From assembly GCA_023091735.1 (NCBI GenBank), contig JALKBU010000060.1, positions 1-64,000 of the forward strand: a stretch of 64,000 nt of DNA, written 5' to 3'. Origin of the DNA: Trichomonas tenax (lineage: Eukaryota > Parabasalia > Trichomonadida > Trichomonadidae). Positions 22,022-32,900 of this stretch are shown piece after piece. Below the pieces are notes generated by a model. The model was not told the origin of the DNA and searched no databases. It saw only the letters and a program-made list of their open reading frames with translations. The stretch's first letter is position 1. Each line of letters opens with the position of its first letter. Made by a program: the position numbers and the translations under genes.

Positions 22022-23056
22022 ACAATATCTTTCGAAAACATGAATATTGGAAATTTTGTAATCTTTTATTAATCATTTTTTGTGTTGTAATTCCTAATGA
22101 AAGCTTTAAATGTTAGAAGTGTCCAAAAGTCATTTTTATGCATCCGAGCTTTACAAAACCCTGCAATTTTTGGGAGAAAACCCCTATTTTTCAGTCATTT
22201 TTTGATATTTTTTGAACAATTTTGACATCTAATTAAAGTTGATATATATTCCGTGTGTATTAGATCGATGAATGGCTGATTTATTTTTGACTTTTTTAGA
22301 TTTTTCGGGCAAGATTCAACAAAAAATGCTAAAAATTCACAAAATTTGAACCATAGGACACATAACTTTTACATTTGGACACTTCTACAACGACACATGC
22401 AGATACGTTTGTTTAGGCCCTTTTACTGTTCCAATGTAATTAGCACATTTTTATCGCTTTTGTTTTCGTTAAAACACTTTTCCTGAAAACGAAATCAATT
22501 ATTTCAAGAAAATTCATTAAAATATATGCTAAGTATGAACATAAAATTATAATATTCAAGATTGAGTATTTTCCCCAAGCTTTAAAATATAGCATCTCCA
22601 TAAATATTTTTTCCATGAAAATAGGACCCTCGGCGACAATAGTGTCTAGATACCCTTTAGTTGTGAGGAGGGGGTAAACCCCTTGTAATAGAAAGTGTCA
22701 GTTTGCATGAGAGCATGATCCTTCAATTGTAATGCTTCATATAGCGTCCTTCTCACTAGGAAGTGAATGCTACACCCTTTTTAGCATCTTGAAGCGCTTA
22801 AATGATGCAGATTTATAATATTAAAACGTTTTCAGAGCCAATTGGCTTTATTACTTACAGCTAGTCCTCTGCGACGAATAGCTGTTGCGTTTCTGCATTC
22901 AGAATACAAGCCGAAGCTATTTTTATCTTCGAACTCATTCAATATGAACCGGTTTTTTATCATTATTACTTACAGGCAGTTAGCTGCTATGGCCAGCCGT
23001 AATGTTTCTACCTTTATTTTACGAATAAACATATTAAAATTTTGATATTATTAAAT

Positions 23057-23146
23057 ATTTCCAGAATTGCTCAATTTCTGATTGATTTTCTCCAGAGCAT
23101 CGCTTGTATTGAGGAAACCAACCAGAAATTGAGCATTTTTGGAAAT
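23057..23146. repeat. Long imperfect hairpin (38-nt arms, 14-nt loop)
   Basis: Left arm 23057-23094 begins ATTTCCAGAATTGCTC. Right arm 23109-23146 ends GAGCATTTTTGGAAAT. About 32 of 38 positions pair as Watson-Crick, and several mismatches would be G-U in RNA. No gene overlaps it. Confidence 0.75.
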
Positions 23147-25127
23147 ACATAATACCCAGATTTGCCATACTTTTACCAACGATAGGAAAGAAGGGGGAGT
23201 CACGACGATAGGTGTTACTTTTCTGTGAACAATTATTTGCTTGCGGCTATATCGCCACTGCCGTCTCCAGAACTTGAATTTTTGAAGCAGGATTTTAGAT
23301 TATAATACACCCTTGACCTTGTGCCACCCTTAAACTCGCTCCTTTTTCCCAAATTCCAAAATTTGGGATATTTGTCAACAATTATGCGCCTTTCTACAGG
23401 ATATGAAACATCAATTCGTGCTTCAGATTGACAAATACCTTCCTTGAGGCATTTTCATGTGTCACTACTTTATCACCAAATTATCTCCACTCCAAGTTTT
23501 GCCCTTTTTTGAGCATTTTTTCCTTTTTTATATTCTCTATGCTGTTTTTTGCTTAATTTTTCATGCATCTTAGTTTTATATAACGAGAGGTATTTGATTT
23601 TTCGCCATTTTGCTTTCATTCATGATGTTTAAGCCGGAGATGGCACTCTTCTTTGATCTTTCAGAAAAATAAAAATTTTCTTTAAGCAATTTTCGTTTTG
23701 ACTTTTTTTTATCTGTTAAAATATGTGAATTTGTATAGAAAAACCGTAGCATTATAATTACATATACACGTACTGCTATATACTCCAAGCTTTCCCATCA
23801 AAAATAACCTCTTTGAAAGTCGCGATTTTTTCTAGAACTAATAGTTCTAGACAAGAAGGCGAACTATTCTTAGCGGATATCGGAATTATTTTCTGTGCTG
23901 CATCTGTTTCAATTGTCAAACACATAGTATACCCTCTACATCACTTAGATAATTTTAATATTACTTTCAAAATATGTGTTTTTAACAAATTATATTGTTG
24001 AACAATTTCTTATGTCATTGGTCGATATATTTATGTACTGTTTGATAGCAATTATAGATGTAAATCGAATGAAATATTTACACTGGGAAAAAGCACCTCT
24101 CAAAATTTTCAAAATTGCAATATTTGAATATAAAGTACCATTATTGGAGGAAACTGTTTAAAGGTTTTTCTCTGTGGATGACACTTATTAATTTTGTCGC
24201 ATGAATGCTTAATAATTCCGTATATATTTGGCTTAAGAAGAATATTCTTGAATTTAGAACGGAATTAAGAGACTTGATAAGATTGCATCACAAACATAAT
24301 GCAACAATACGTTGATATTTGATATTTAAGTTCATAATTATATACATTGAATTCGATTTCAAAATACAATATAAACGCATCTTTTATTTATTGCAATATT
24401 TCATACCAAGAAATAATATAAACTGTTTGCCCAAAGGTGGCCCATATTCAATTAAGGTTATTCTATAAATTTTAATGTACGTTTAGTCACCTCAGTAAGA
24501 AAAACCCGAAACATTCCAAAAAGTTTCAATAGACTCACTCTAAGGGTCCCACAGATGAGAAGTAACAGCGAATGAAGCAAAAATACATTAACTTAAGTTC
24601 ATCATCAAATTTCTTCATTAAAACTATCGAGTTTTTTGCTTTCAACCGATGTCAATACTCATTGCAAGTCTTTTAATATCGTTTAATACAACCTTTACCA
24701 CATTCTTTTAGTTGTATTGGTCAATATATTTTCGAAATATTTTTACTTTTACTTAAATGCATTCTTCTCCTTGGGTTACGCTTTGGCAATAAAGAAATGC
24801 TTCCCACAGCCAAATCTATCTTTAAGAAAAAAATTCAAATTATTAACATTTTGATTTAGAAAGATGTTTATACAGCTTCCCTGTATTCAGTAAATTCCCC
24901 TATGTTTGAAGGCTTTTTAATCGTCATTTCTCTCAATTCCTCTCAATAGGGACAGCCTTTGGGCAACAAGTTTACTTTACAATTAAAATTTAGGAATTAT
25001 GATAAATCAATGAATAATCCATAAAAATTGAAAACAAATTAGAAAACAAGAAAATTTTAAGATGACAATATAGGTATAAGAAAATTTTTCATATGATTGT
25101 CATAAAAAAGCATCTTCCAAAAGGCTT

Positions 25128-25247
25128 GTTTTCAGTTAGTTTGTATTGACTGAGGGTGTTTTCAGCTACTTTGTAGTGATGGAGCTTGTTTTCAATCTGT
25201 TTTGTAGTGACTGATCGTGTTTCCAGTTACTTTGTACTGAAGTTGGA
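25128..25247 (+). repeat. Four-unit minisatellite, about 30 bp per unit
   Basis: Units start at 25128, 25158, 25188 and 25219. Each begins GTTTTCA (GTTTCCA in the last), continues with a TTTGTA-TGA core and is 29-31 bp long. The units differ from each other at several positions, so the array is old. Confidence 0.75.
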
Positions 25248-25461
25248 CATAAATATTAATTATGTCACTTTTCTCCTGCCAAATAATGTTGTTGATAATT
25301 TTACTTATAATATATTATCATAATGATATTTTACCCTAAAACATTATGTTTAACGTTGTTTTTACCAAAATTCATTTTTAAATTGTTGATTATATTCATA
25401 AAAGAGGCATAAGTATCGATAACACATATGCAACATGCTTGTCAAAACTTTTTTCCAATGA

Positions 25462-25550
25462 TTTAAACGACAAATATTGCTTTACACGACAAAAATTTGA
25501 TTATTTACATGGCAAAAATGATATGACAAAATATAGCTTTACATAACAAA
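25462..25550 (+). promoter_or_regulatory. Cluster of TTTACA-CAAA motifs downstream of a gene
   Basis: Four related words occur within 90 bp: TTTAAACGACAAA (25462), TTTACACGACAAAA (25481), TTTACATGGCAAAA (25504) and TTTACATAACAAA (25538). They lie just beyond the 3' end of the minus-strand RhoGEF gene. The same word recurs in other intergenic stretches. Its function is unknown. Confidence 0.45.
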
Positions 25551-25589
25551 TATTATGATTTTTTGAAGAAACGGTGAATAAAATAAAAT

Positions 25590-28500
25590 TTAGTAAACAA
25601 CTATTTTCATGATATCACTTTGCGACAGTGATGAAAAGAATGTATCCTTATTTAATAGTACAAGTTTTCCTTTCAATCTGATTTGAACTGTCTTTGACTG
25701 CCTTCCAATGACCATGTCAATCAGTTCACGAAGTGCATTACAATCATAATCAATGGTCATATTGATAATTTTCGATACATTTGTTTGGGAATCAAATATT
25801 GCAAGCATGATTCCTTTCTTTGCTGTGGCATGTTCTGCAAGTTCTCTTTCTCTTGCTTTTTCTGCGATCTTACTGCGAAGTTGCTGATTTTCTACACGAA
25901 GATCATGCAAACGAAGTAAGTTTTTAGTGATGATATTCTTTCTGAAAGTTTGAAGTCCGCTGTAATCGATTTTAAGTTCTTTGCATAGTCTATCGAGTAC
26001 AGCATTTTTATCCTCATTATTCACTGGTGCTTCTTTGGCAATAGGAGGGGTATTCAGCACTTGTTGTCTTATTTGGTTTGTAATTATAACAGACTGAGAA
26101 CCTTTAATGAATGCTTCATTCTTGATGATTTCTGTTGGGACTCTGGCAGATGTTTGTTGCTTTGCTGAAGCTGCAGATTGCTTTGTTGATGGCTTCTGAG
26201 TTGATTCTTTCGTTATAAGCATTGGCTTGATGTCATAGTTTCCGGGTTTATTGAATGCTTCGGGAATTCCAAACCATGACATTGATGATTTGATATTTTT
26301 AGATTCAATATCTTTGCCTCCGAATATATAAACCTTTTGGTTGAAAACTGCGAGAGCAAATTGAGTAATTCTTTGGAAGTTTCCTTCATTCTCGAATTTG
26401 ATGGTTTCACCTGATGTAAGATCAACAGCAACTGTATCAAATGTTAAATCATTATTGTTGCTGCCGCCGACAATAAACAAATGTTTTCCAGCAACAAATG
26501 TCTTATGACTACCTCTTCTTTGGAGATTTTGTCCAATGTTGAATTGATACCATGTGTAGTCATTCAAATCGAGTGCCCAAATATCCGAAAAGAACATCTT
26601 TCCAGAAGTTCCTCCGTGAACAATCATATAATTATTAAACAGTGAAACAGAATGATAATATCGTGATTTTGGAGGCTCTCCTTTAGTGTTTAATACGCTG
26701 AGTTGATTATCTTGATATATCAAACAATCATTCAATGGATCTCCTTTCTCATTCATTCCTCCAAAGATGATCATTGCATTATTATAATAAACGGCTGTGT
26801 GACGAGATCTTGGTGGAATCGATTTATTTTCAACTTTGTTCCATGCCATGTTTCCCAATTCTAATGTAAACAAAGTGTTAAATGTCTTTGTTACTTCTCT
26901 ATCAGTTCCACCAAACAAAATCAGTTGCGTTGTATTATTTGAAATGAATGAAGAGAATCCTATTGGCAGTGAGAAGACTGTATTTGTGCTGAAAGTGTTT
27001 GTATTGACATTATAGATAACCATTGGCATTCTCGCATTAATATTTCCTCCTTGCATGAATCCGCCCATGAAATAGATATTTTCATTGATTATAGCGCTCT
27101 GTGGACTTATTACATGTGGTGATTCAGCTGTAAGAGGAATATCTGACCAAAGAATCGATTTCGCTTTGTTTGGAAGTTTTTCGAAGAAAATTGATCTCTG
27201 TTGAGAAATATTTTGCAGAAAATCGTTTTTGTCTTCAATTGATGGGAAAATCGCTTGCACAGTTCTCGTTGTCTTCTTAAAGAATAGAATTGAGTCATAA
27301 GTGTAGTTCGCGTCATAACATAAATCCAAATTTTTCTCGAATATTAATGGTTGATATGTTTTTGCATTCTTTCTCACGCAAATCAGTTCCATATCTGTGA
27401 AGTGGTATATTCTTGCCTTTTGTTTCGGAAAATTCGGAATTGTAATTTTATATTTCTTTAATAAATCTCTTGCAGGGGCCAAAATAGTCTTTGGTGGGTC
27501 CAACCTCTGCTGGAGAGCTAAAATTGAGTTCAAATGTTGGTTCTTGTCTCTTTGCTCTTCAATTTCTTTCGTAATCAAGTCAATCTTTTGCTGAGCTATC
27601 TGAAGGCCAGCGGCATCAGGATGACACTTTGGAGTAAATTTGATTAATTCACGAATGAACAAAATATAACGCGGATATCTTTGAATTGGGGTGATTATGT
27701 AACTAGCAAGGTCCCTTCCGCCTTCATTCAACGGACACTTCTTTATGAGGTCATCTAAGAACAATTTAGGAAGTTTTGTAGCTATTTTGTTGATTTCTTC
27801 GTAATGACTGACATAATTTGCGGATAACTTGAAAAATCTTGAAAACTCAATCAGGCAGTCAGAAATCATAGCGTTAAAATCTGTCCCTTTCTTTTGAACA
27901 CTAGCGAGAAAATGAACATGACAAGAAATTATTGTTGGTATATCATTGAACATCATTTCTAATTGATCCTTTCCAAGAAGTCCGGAATTGACAAGCTGAG
28001 GCCTGAAGAAGTTCATTAATGTGTTGATATCGTTAATATAAGACATTTCAGATGTAATTACTTCTGAAACAAGTTTCTTTCTCATTCTTATGATGTATTG
28101 TCCCTTTTCTTCCAGTTGGCATGAGTAAATAAGCGGTTTATGGTAACAATATTCAATAACTGTAGAGATTTGAACGTTATCGTCGATCTTTTGGTCATTC
28201 ATCAGTAAAAATCCATCTTTATGGGGCATATCGAACTGTTCTGCGACTGTTTGAAAAAAAACTGTATAATTCATTTTTGAAAGTTTGTTATTATCGAATC
28301 TCACTAAGAAATTTGGTATTTTATCTACATCTTGATGTTTGCATTCAAAGTAAAATGATATTTTGTCTTGGAATTCGATGGGTTCAATAATTAATGTTTG
28401 AATTTCGTTGTTCGATTTCGGATCTTGCGTTGTAGTTAGTGAAGAATATAGTTTTAGAGGTTTATCTTTTGGCTTTAATGGAATAATTGCGTTTCCCGAT

Positions 28501-28634
28501 TGAATTGATAAAATCGAATTCGTTATTTTCAAACTCTGCATCATCTCTTCCGATGTCTTTTCGATGAAGGGCCCACTGTCTCTCGAACAGAATACAGTTC
28601 CATCTTTGTAGACGTGAAAAAGCTGAGTTGTCAT
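25590..28634 (-). CDS. RhoGEF (DH-PH) protein with Kelch propeller
   Basis: 1014 residues from ATG 28634. After a ~180-residue N-terminal part comes a DH domain (about 186-365). It starts with VSEVITSEMSYINDINTLMN, and its last helices carry LASYIITPIQRYPRYILFIR, the conserved face that loads GTP onto Rho/Rac GTPases. A PH-like domain follows (about 375-480). Then come five or six Kelch repeats (about 500-780), each with IYFMGGF, LILFGG, IIFGGM, IVHGG, FIVGGS or IYIFGG. The tail has a Gln/Ser/Ala-rich linker and a short coiled coil (about 900-935). The likely role is activating Rho-family GTPases at membranes or the actin cytoskeleton, with the propeller choosing partners. Key DH residues appear intact. 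It ends TAC-TAA followed by ATTT. A TCATC sequence lies 11 nt before the ATG, close to but not exactly the trichomonad initiator. Confidence 0.88.
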   Translation of the reverse strand: MTTQLFHVYKDGTVFCSRDSGPFIEKTSEEMMQSLKITNSILSIQSGNAIIPLKPKDKPLKLYSSLTTTQDPKSNNEIQTLIIEPIEFQDKISFYFECKHQDVDKIPNFLVRFDNNKLSKMNYTVFFQTVAEQFDMPHKDGFLLMNDQKIDDNVQISTVIEYCYHKPLIYSCQLEEKGQYIIRMRKKLVSEVITSEMSYINDINTLMNFFRPQLVNSGLLGKDQLEMMFNDIPTIISCHVHFLASVQKKGTDFNAMISDCLIEFSRFFKLSANYVSHYEEINKIATKLPKLFLDDLIKKCPLNEGGRDLASYIITPIQRYPRYILFIRELIKFTPKCHPDAAGLQIAQQKIDLITKEIEEQRDKNQHLNSILALQQRLDPPKTILAPARDLLKKYKITIPNFPKQKARIYHFTDMELICVRKNAKTYQPLIFEKNLDLCYDANYTYDSILFFKKTTRTVQAIFPSIEDKNDFLQNISQQRSIFFEKLPNKAKSILWSDIPLTAESPHVISPQSAIINENIYFMGGFMQGGNINARMPMVIYNVNTNTFSTNTVFSLPIGFSSFISNNTTQLILFGGTDREVTKTFNTLFTLELGNMAWNKVENKSIPPRSRHTAVYYNNAMIIFGGMNEKGDPLNDCLIYQDNQLSVLNTKGEPPKSRYYHSVSLFNNYMIVHGGTSGKMFFSDIWALDLNDYTWYQFNIGQNLQRRGSHKTFVAGKHLFIVGGSNNNDLTFDTVAVDLTSGETIKFENEGNFQRITQFALAVFNQKVYIFGGKDIESKNIKSSMSWFGIPEAFNKPGNYDIKPMLITKESTQKPSTKQSAASAKQQTSARVPTEIIKNEAFIKGSQSVIITNQIRQQVLNTPPIAKEAPVNNEDKNAVLDRLCKELKIDYSGLQTFRKNIITKNLLRLHDLRVENQQLRSKIAEKARERELAEHATAKKGIMLAIFDSQTNVSKIINMTIDYDCNALRELIDMVIGRQSKTVQIRLKGKLVLLNKDTFFSSLSQSDIMKIVVY

Positions 28635-28995
28635 TTTGTTGATGAGTGTAACCTTATTTTCATAGCACTAAAAGTGACTTTACACGCAAATATCAATCAT
28701 AACGCATTTCGATCTAGGAAATAAGTAGAGATAAAAAAGCGTATGGGGTAATGTACTCATCCTGAATTAGTGTGTCTATTGCACAAAATTGACAGCTCGC
28801 TTGTTTCAACACATATGAGTGAGTCTATGACAAAAGTGAACAGCGTCAGATTTTCATTAATTTACATGTCAGAAAAAAGATATTATTTGAGAAATGTATC
28901 ATCAGGTCAATAACATCAAAAGAAAATGGTACCGAAATATCATTTTTAGGCAATCATGGACAATGCGTTCAAAACAGAATGTGCTACTTTAATTG
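28635..28995. other. Intergenic spacer
   Basis: Upstream region of the RhoGEF gene. It contains TTTACACGCAAA near 28677 and TTTACATGTCAGAAAA near 28862, members of the recurrent intergenic motif. No open frame of interest is seen. Confidence 0.4.
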
Positions 28996-29007
28996 CTCTA
29001 CACCTAA

Positions 29008-29614
29008 GTGAGGCAAACATGTAAGATAGAAGTCTCATCCTTACAAGGATACAAAAACTATTTCTTGATGTCATCTCTTTCTGTTTGTTCAGATAAATTA
29101 ACTGGTTCGCATGGAATTAGTTTAGAATTTGGTTCAATATGCATTTCTTATATGAATTCAACATATAATCAAATTGTTGATCAAGCAGGATATTTTGTTG
29201 GTCATCCTTTTTCGAAGTCTGTTGTTAATTATTCAAATATAAACAACAATGGGAATCAAATCTGGGGAATTACCAGACATACAAACGCAGATCCCTTCAA
29301 ATCCTATCTAAATCATAATAACTTGGTTAACAACACAAACAGTGGATGGGGAATTATTATTCTAAACATTGCGTATGTTGAAATTGATTCAATATGGAGG
29401 AAGTGCAAAGGTATCTAACTCTTATGCATATCCTTTATTATCAAATTCTGCCTATTGCACCTTTACAAATACACTAACGGCAAAAACTTATAACTATCAT
29501 ATATTTAATAACTTTTGTCATATATCATTTCCTATAACTGAAATTGTTTATTATGAACATATTCATTTAATGACTGCCATATTTTTGAGTATTTATATAG
29601 ATGTTGATTATTGA
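29008..29614 (+). pseudogene. Repeat-rich surface-protein fragment, frameshifted
   Basis: The first frame (29008-29418) encodes an Asn/Ser/Gly-rich repeating pattern of the kind seen in right-handed beta-helix surface proteins: SVVNYSNINNNGNQIWGI, then FKSYLNHNNLVNNTNSGWGI. It is followed by a second overlapping frame (29369-29614) that carries NSAYCTFTNTLTAKTYNYHI. A shift between 29370 and 29400 separates them. There is no signal peptide or membrane anchor, so both ends of the gene are missing. The C-F-N pattern is also seen in the fragments at 40024 and in the array at 46-52 kb, which suggests one extended family. A beta-helix fold is inference from composition and repeat pattern. Confidence 0.45.
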
Positions 29615-29690
29615 GTATGAGATACTAAATTTCAGTGTGAGCAAAACATAAACATTATAAATATGAAAATGTTATTAAACTCTCAAGGGA

Positions 29691-29857
29691 CGACTAACAT
29701 AAAAAGTGACAGCTATGGATAATAGTTTTAAATGTCATTATGAATGCATGATGTAATAACTATTTATTAGTATTATGACTTTTTCGAGTGAGCATCGTTG
29801 AAAATGTAATGTAGTTATTCAACCCAATTTTGAATAGTTTACATCTCATGTTAGTCG
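29691..29857. mobile_element. Short inverted-repeat element, copy 2 (MITE-like)
   Basis: The 167-bp segment has perfect 10-bp inverted ends: CGACTAACAT at 29691-29700 and ATGTTAGTCG at 29848-29857. CTCAAGG occurs directly outside both ends, consistent with a target-site duplication of about 7-8 bp. The interior matches copy 1 (10361-10552), including AAAAGTGACAGC and TAATAACTATTTATTA. No protein is encoded. A non-autonomous DNA transposon is the simplest reading. Confidence 0.65.
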
Positions 29858-29957
29858 CCTCAAGGATTTTTTATTTATTTCTAGATATGCTTCGAATTCA
29901 GCAACAAAATATTCATATGATGCATATTTATATAATAACAAACAAATATAATAACGC

Positions 29958-32900
29958 TTAAATAAAGTTCAATTTCTTTTTCTTGGTTCCATCCATGTTG
30001 AGTTGTTCATCTTCGATACTCATATGGACTGTTTTTATTTGCTTTAATTTCTTTGCAGGAATAACGTAATCTTCGGGATCTTCAACTGGTGGTCCATTGA
30101 TATCTGCTGAAGAAAAGCTATCATTAATATCATCTTCATTGAGTTCACTGTCATCTGAATCCGAGTCAATTAACTCAATTGGCTTTTCCCCATTCTTGAG
30201 TTTTGGAAGGGACAAAGTTTGTGGATAATTCATTTTTTGAGGAATAATTGTTAGTTTTGATGATGTCTTCTTCTTGACACTATCATAGTTAATGTTCATC
30301 ATCTTCATGTTTGCGAGAAGCTTCTTGCAATCTTCTTGAGTGATGAGAAGCCTTCTTCCACTTCTACTGAATATTTGTTGAATGTTTTCGTAGTTCAAAT
30401 CTGATGCGGAAGTTTTTGTATCACTCAAATGCTTGTTAACAATTTGTTTTATTTCTTCTGCTTTGGTATTGTTATTTTTTGGGACTTCTTTTTCTGTTGG
30501 TCTTTGAACATCACTGACTTTCTTCGGATGTCTCTTTGTGACTTTCACAGCCATGTCTGTTTTTGGATTTGGCTTCTTATGCTCAGTTTCATGAATCTCC
30601 ACATAAATTGGATCTCTTCTTCTTTCTGAGATCTGAGGGATCAATTCTACTATTGGTTTCCTTGTTTTCTGTTCTGGTTCTTGTTGAATTGGAAGTTCAA
30701 TTATTGGGACATCATCGTCAACAATTGGATGTTTTCCTTCGTATCTTATATCGATGTTTTCTGGTGAATAATCACTGTTTACAGAGTTATTTAGTCTTCG
30801 AGTTTCATCAATTGCCTGTCTGATTAATTCTTTCCTTCTTATACTCGGTTTGATTTGCGGCTCATAATTCTGTTTCAAGTAATTTTTAGTTGAACTCGTT
30901 GCTTTCTTTTGAGATTGATTTTGTTGCAACTTATTATTGTTTTTAGTTTGTTCAGAATTGGCTTTCTTTCTTGGATTCTGTCGAGATATCTCTGGCTCTT
31001 TGACTGCTAATATCTGCTGCTGCTCTCCTAATATTTGCTCTTTCAACTGTTCTTCGTTTGATTCTTCTAGACTTTGGTTTTCGTTGAAATCAATTCCATT
31101 AAGATTTTTCGCTGAAATATAAAGAAGTGATGAACGTGATTCTTTGATGATATCTTGTAAATCGCTTATTGAGTCTGCTTGCAATTCATTAAATGATCGA
31201 ATAGAAGAATCTTCAGCAACACATGAACTCAAGTTATATTCTTGTTTAAATGCAGATTCATCATCATAACTCACTGAAATCTTAATTTCTTCGTTTTGTT
31301 TACCTTCTAAATTAGAATTCATTTCATTGATTGAAGTATCATTCAACAAAGAATTATTTGGTTGCTTGTTTATTGATTTGGTTGTGTTTGATTCTTCAAC
31401 AATTAATGAATTTGTTTCTGGTTTATTCTCATTCGTAAAAACAGCACTTGATAATGTTTGTTCCTTTTGTGATGATAATTCATTATTAATTGCTTCACTT
31501 TGGAAATCAGATATCGATAGACCTTTAGGAACACTGCTTGCTTCACTCATTAGTGAGTTAGGAACTTCATTAACAAGTTGTAGATCGTTCATTGATTCAT
31601 GCATTTTAATTTCTTCTTCTTTCGATTTTTTTGGAGGATTTCTTGGAATGTTGATGGTTTTTATAGATGTTTTAACAATAGGATTAACTTTGCCAATGGA
31701 GCGAACAGAAAATGATCTTTTCTCGAATCTTTGCTTTGCTTTTTGTTGTTTAGATAGAGAATCGATTTTTTGAACAACTTGGCCTTTTGCGTTTGTGACA
31801 AGCATTGCTGGTTCATCTTGTTTTCCTTGATTCTTTTGTGGAGCTTCGTATTCACTTAATTCTTCACTAAGATATCCTTCTGATGAAACTAAGCTTGGAT
31901 TTTCTTTTGGTTTTTCAACCTCTTGAATAACAGGTTTTGGTTTTGGACGAGTTGTTGCAGGAGGCCTTGGAATTCCATTAGGAGTCTTCTTGTTCATCAT
32001 TTCATTAATGATTGGTTCAATTGATATTGAAGCTCTGTCAATCAAATTCTCTGATTGCGATCTTTGACGCCTTTTAACTGGACTGTTTCCGAGAACAGAT
32101 CGAACTTTTGGTGGCGCTTGTAAGTGCTGTTCAGCGACTTCCTTTTTATTTTTCTTTTTATGCTTCTTTTTAGGAATCTTTGGCTTTTTGACAGAGATTT
32201 CTTTGAGCTCCTCGATTTTTTCCTCTTCTTCCTGCTTCTTTTTAACTTTCTCAACTGGTTTTTCGATAAGGTTTTTCTCAACTTTCTCGACTTTAGGAGC
32301 ATCAATTTTGCTCAATGACTCTGTATTATAAACAAATGAAGCTTCAATCAGATACACTTCCTTCAAAACAGCCTCTCTATTGATGAGATTTTTCTGAGAT
32401 TTTCGTGGATCTTGTTTCGCATTATTTATGATTTCATCTTTTTCTTCTTCCTCTTCTTCTTCTGGTAATAATTTATGACTCTTTCTATATTCTTCGATAG
32501 CACTTTGTAGTCTTTGATATCTTCTCGATGATCTTCTTAATGAAGATGTTGGTTCAGTGATATAATAATCAAAAGCGTTATTGAAAATTATAACTTCATT
32601 CAATAAAGACTCATTCTGAATCGAATCGTTTTCTTCGGGAAATTCCATATCTGACTGAATCCATGAGAATTTGTCGTGACTTATTTTCATTATAATACGA
32701 TCAACGCAAACTAAGAGATCAAGATTTCTGTTGCATAAACAAGCGCAATGAACATTAAATGGAATAAAAATCTTTGTTAATTCTGTATGTTCATTTCCAA
32801 TCCAGACAGTGTTGTTCTTCGTGATTAATATCAATATGCTGTAATCAAGAGAAATGGATGCTACATCTTCGCTCATATTCATTTTTGCGCGTTCCAAAAC

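Larger units (their letters stand above)
21045..25589. other. 4.5-kb gene-poor region
   Basis: No gene that I can support. The region holds a 75-nt pyrimidine run (21947-22021), a 20-mer repeated at 52687, a GGGGTAAACCCC hairpin (22671-22682), the palindrome AGCCAATTGGCT near 22835, a long hairpin (23057-23146), a four-unit minisatellite (25128-25247) and a motif cluster (25462-25550). Short overlapping frames at 23813-24161 (+) may be a decayed gene, but I do not recognise the protein. AAAAGTGACA occurs at 21815 (+) and 25263 (-). Confidence 0.5.

Noticed and set aside
21819..22116. Three overlapping plus-strand frames
   Set aside because: Their length comes from the pyrimidine run, which cannot contain stop codons. 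Encoded residues are Phe/Ser/Leu only.
25128..25247. Telomeric or centromeric repeat
   Set aside because: Only four diverged units of 30 bp, far from the window edge, and unlike a simple telomere repeat.
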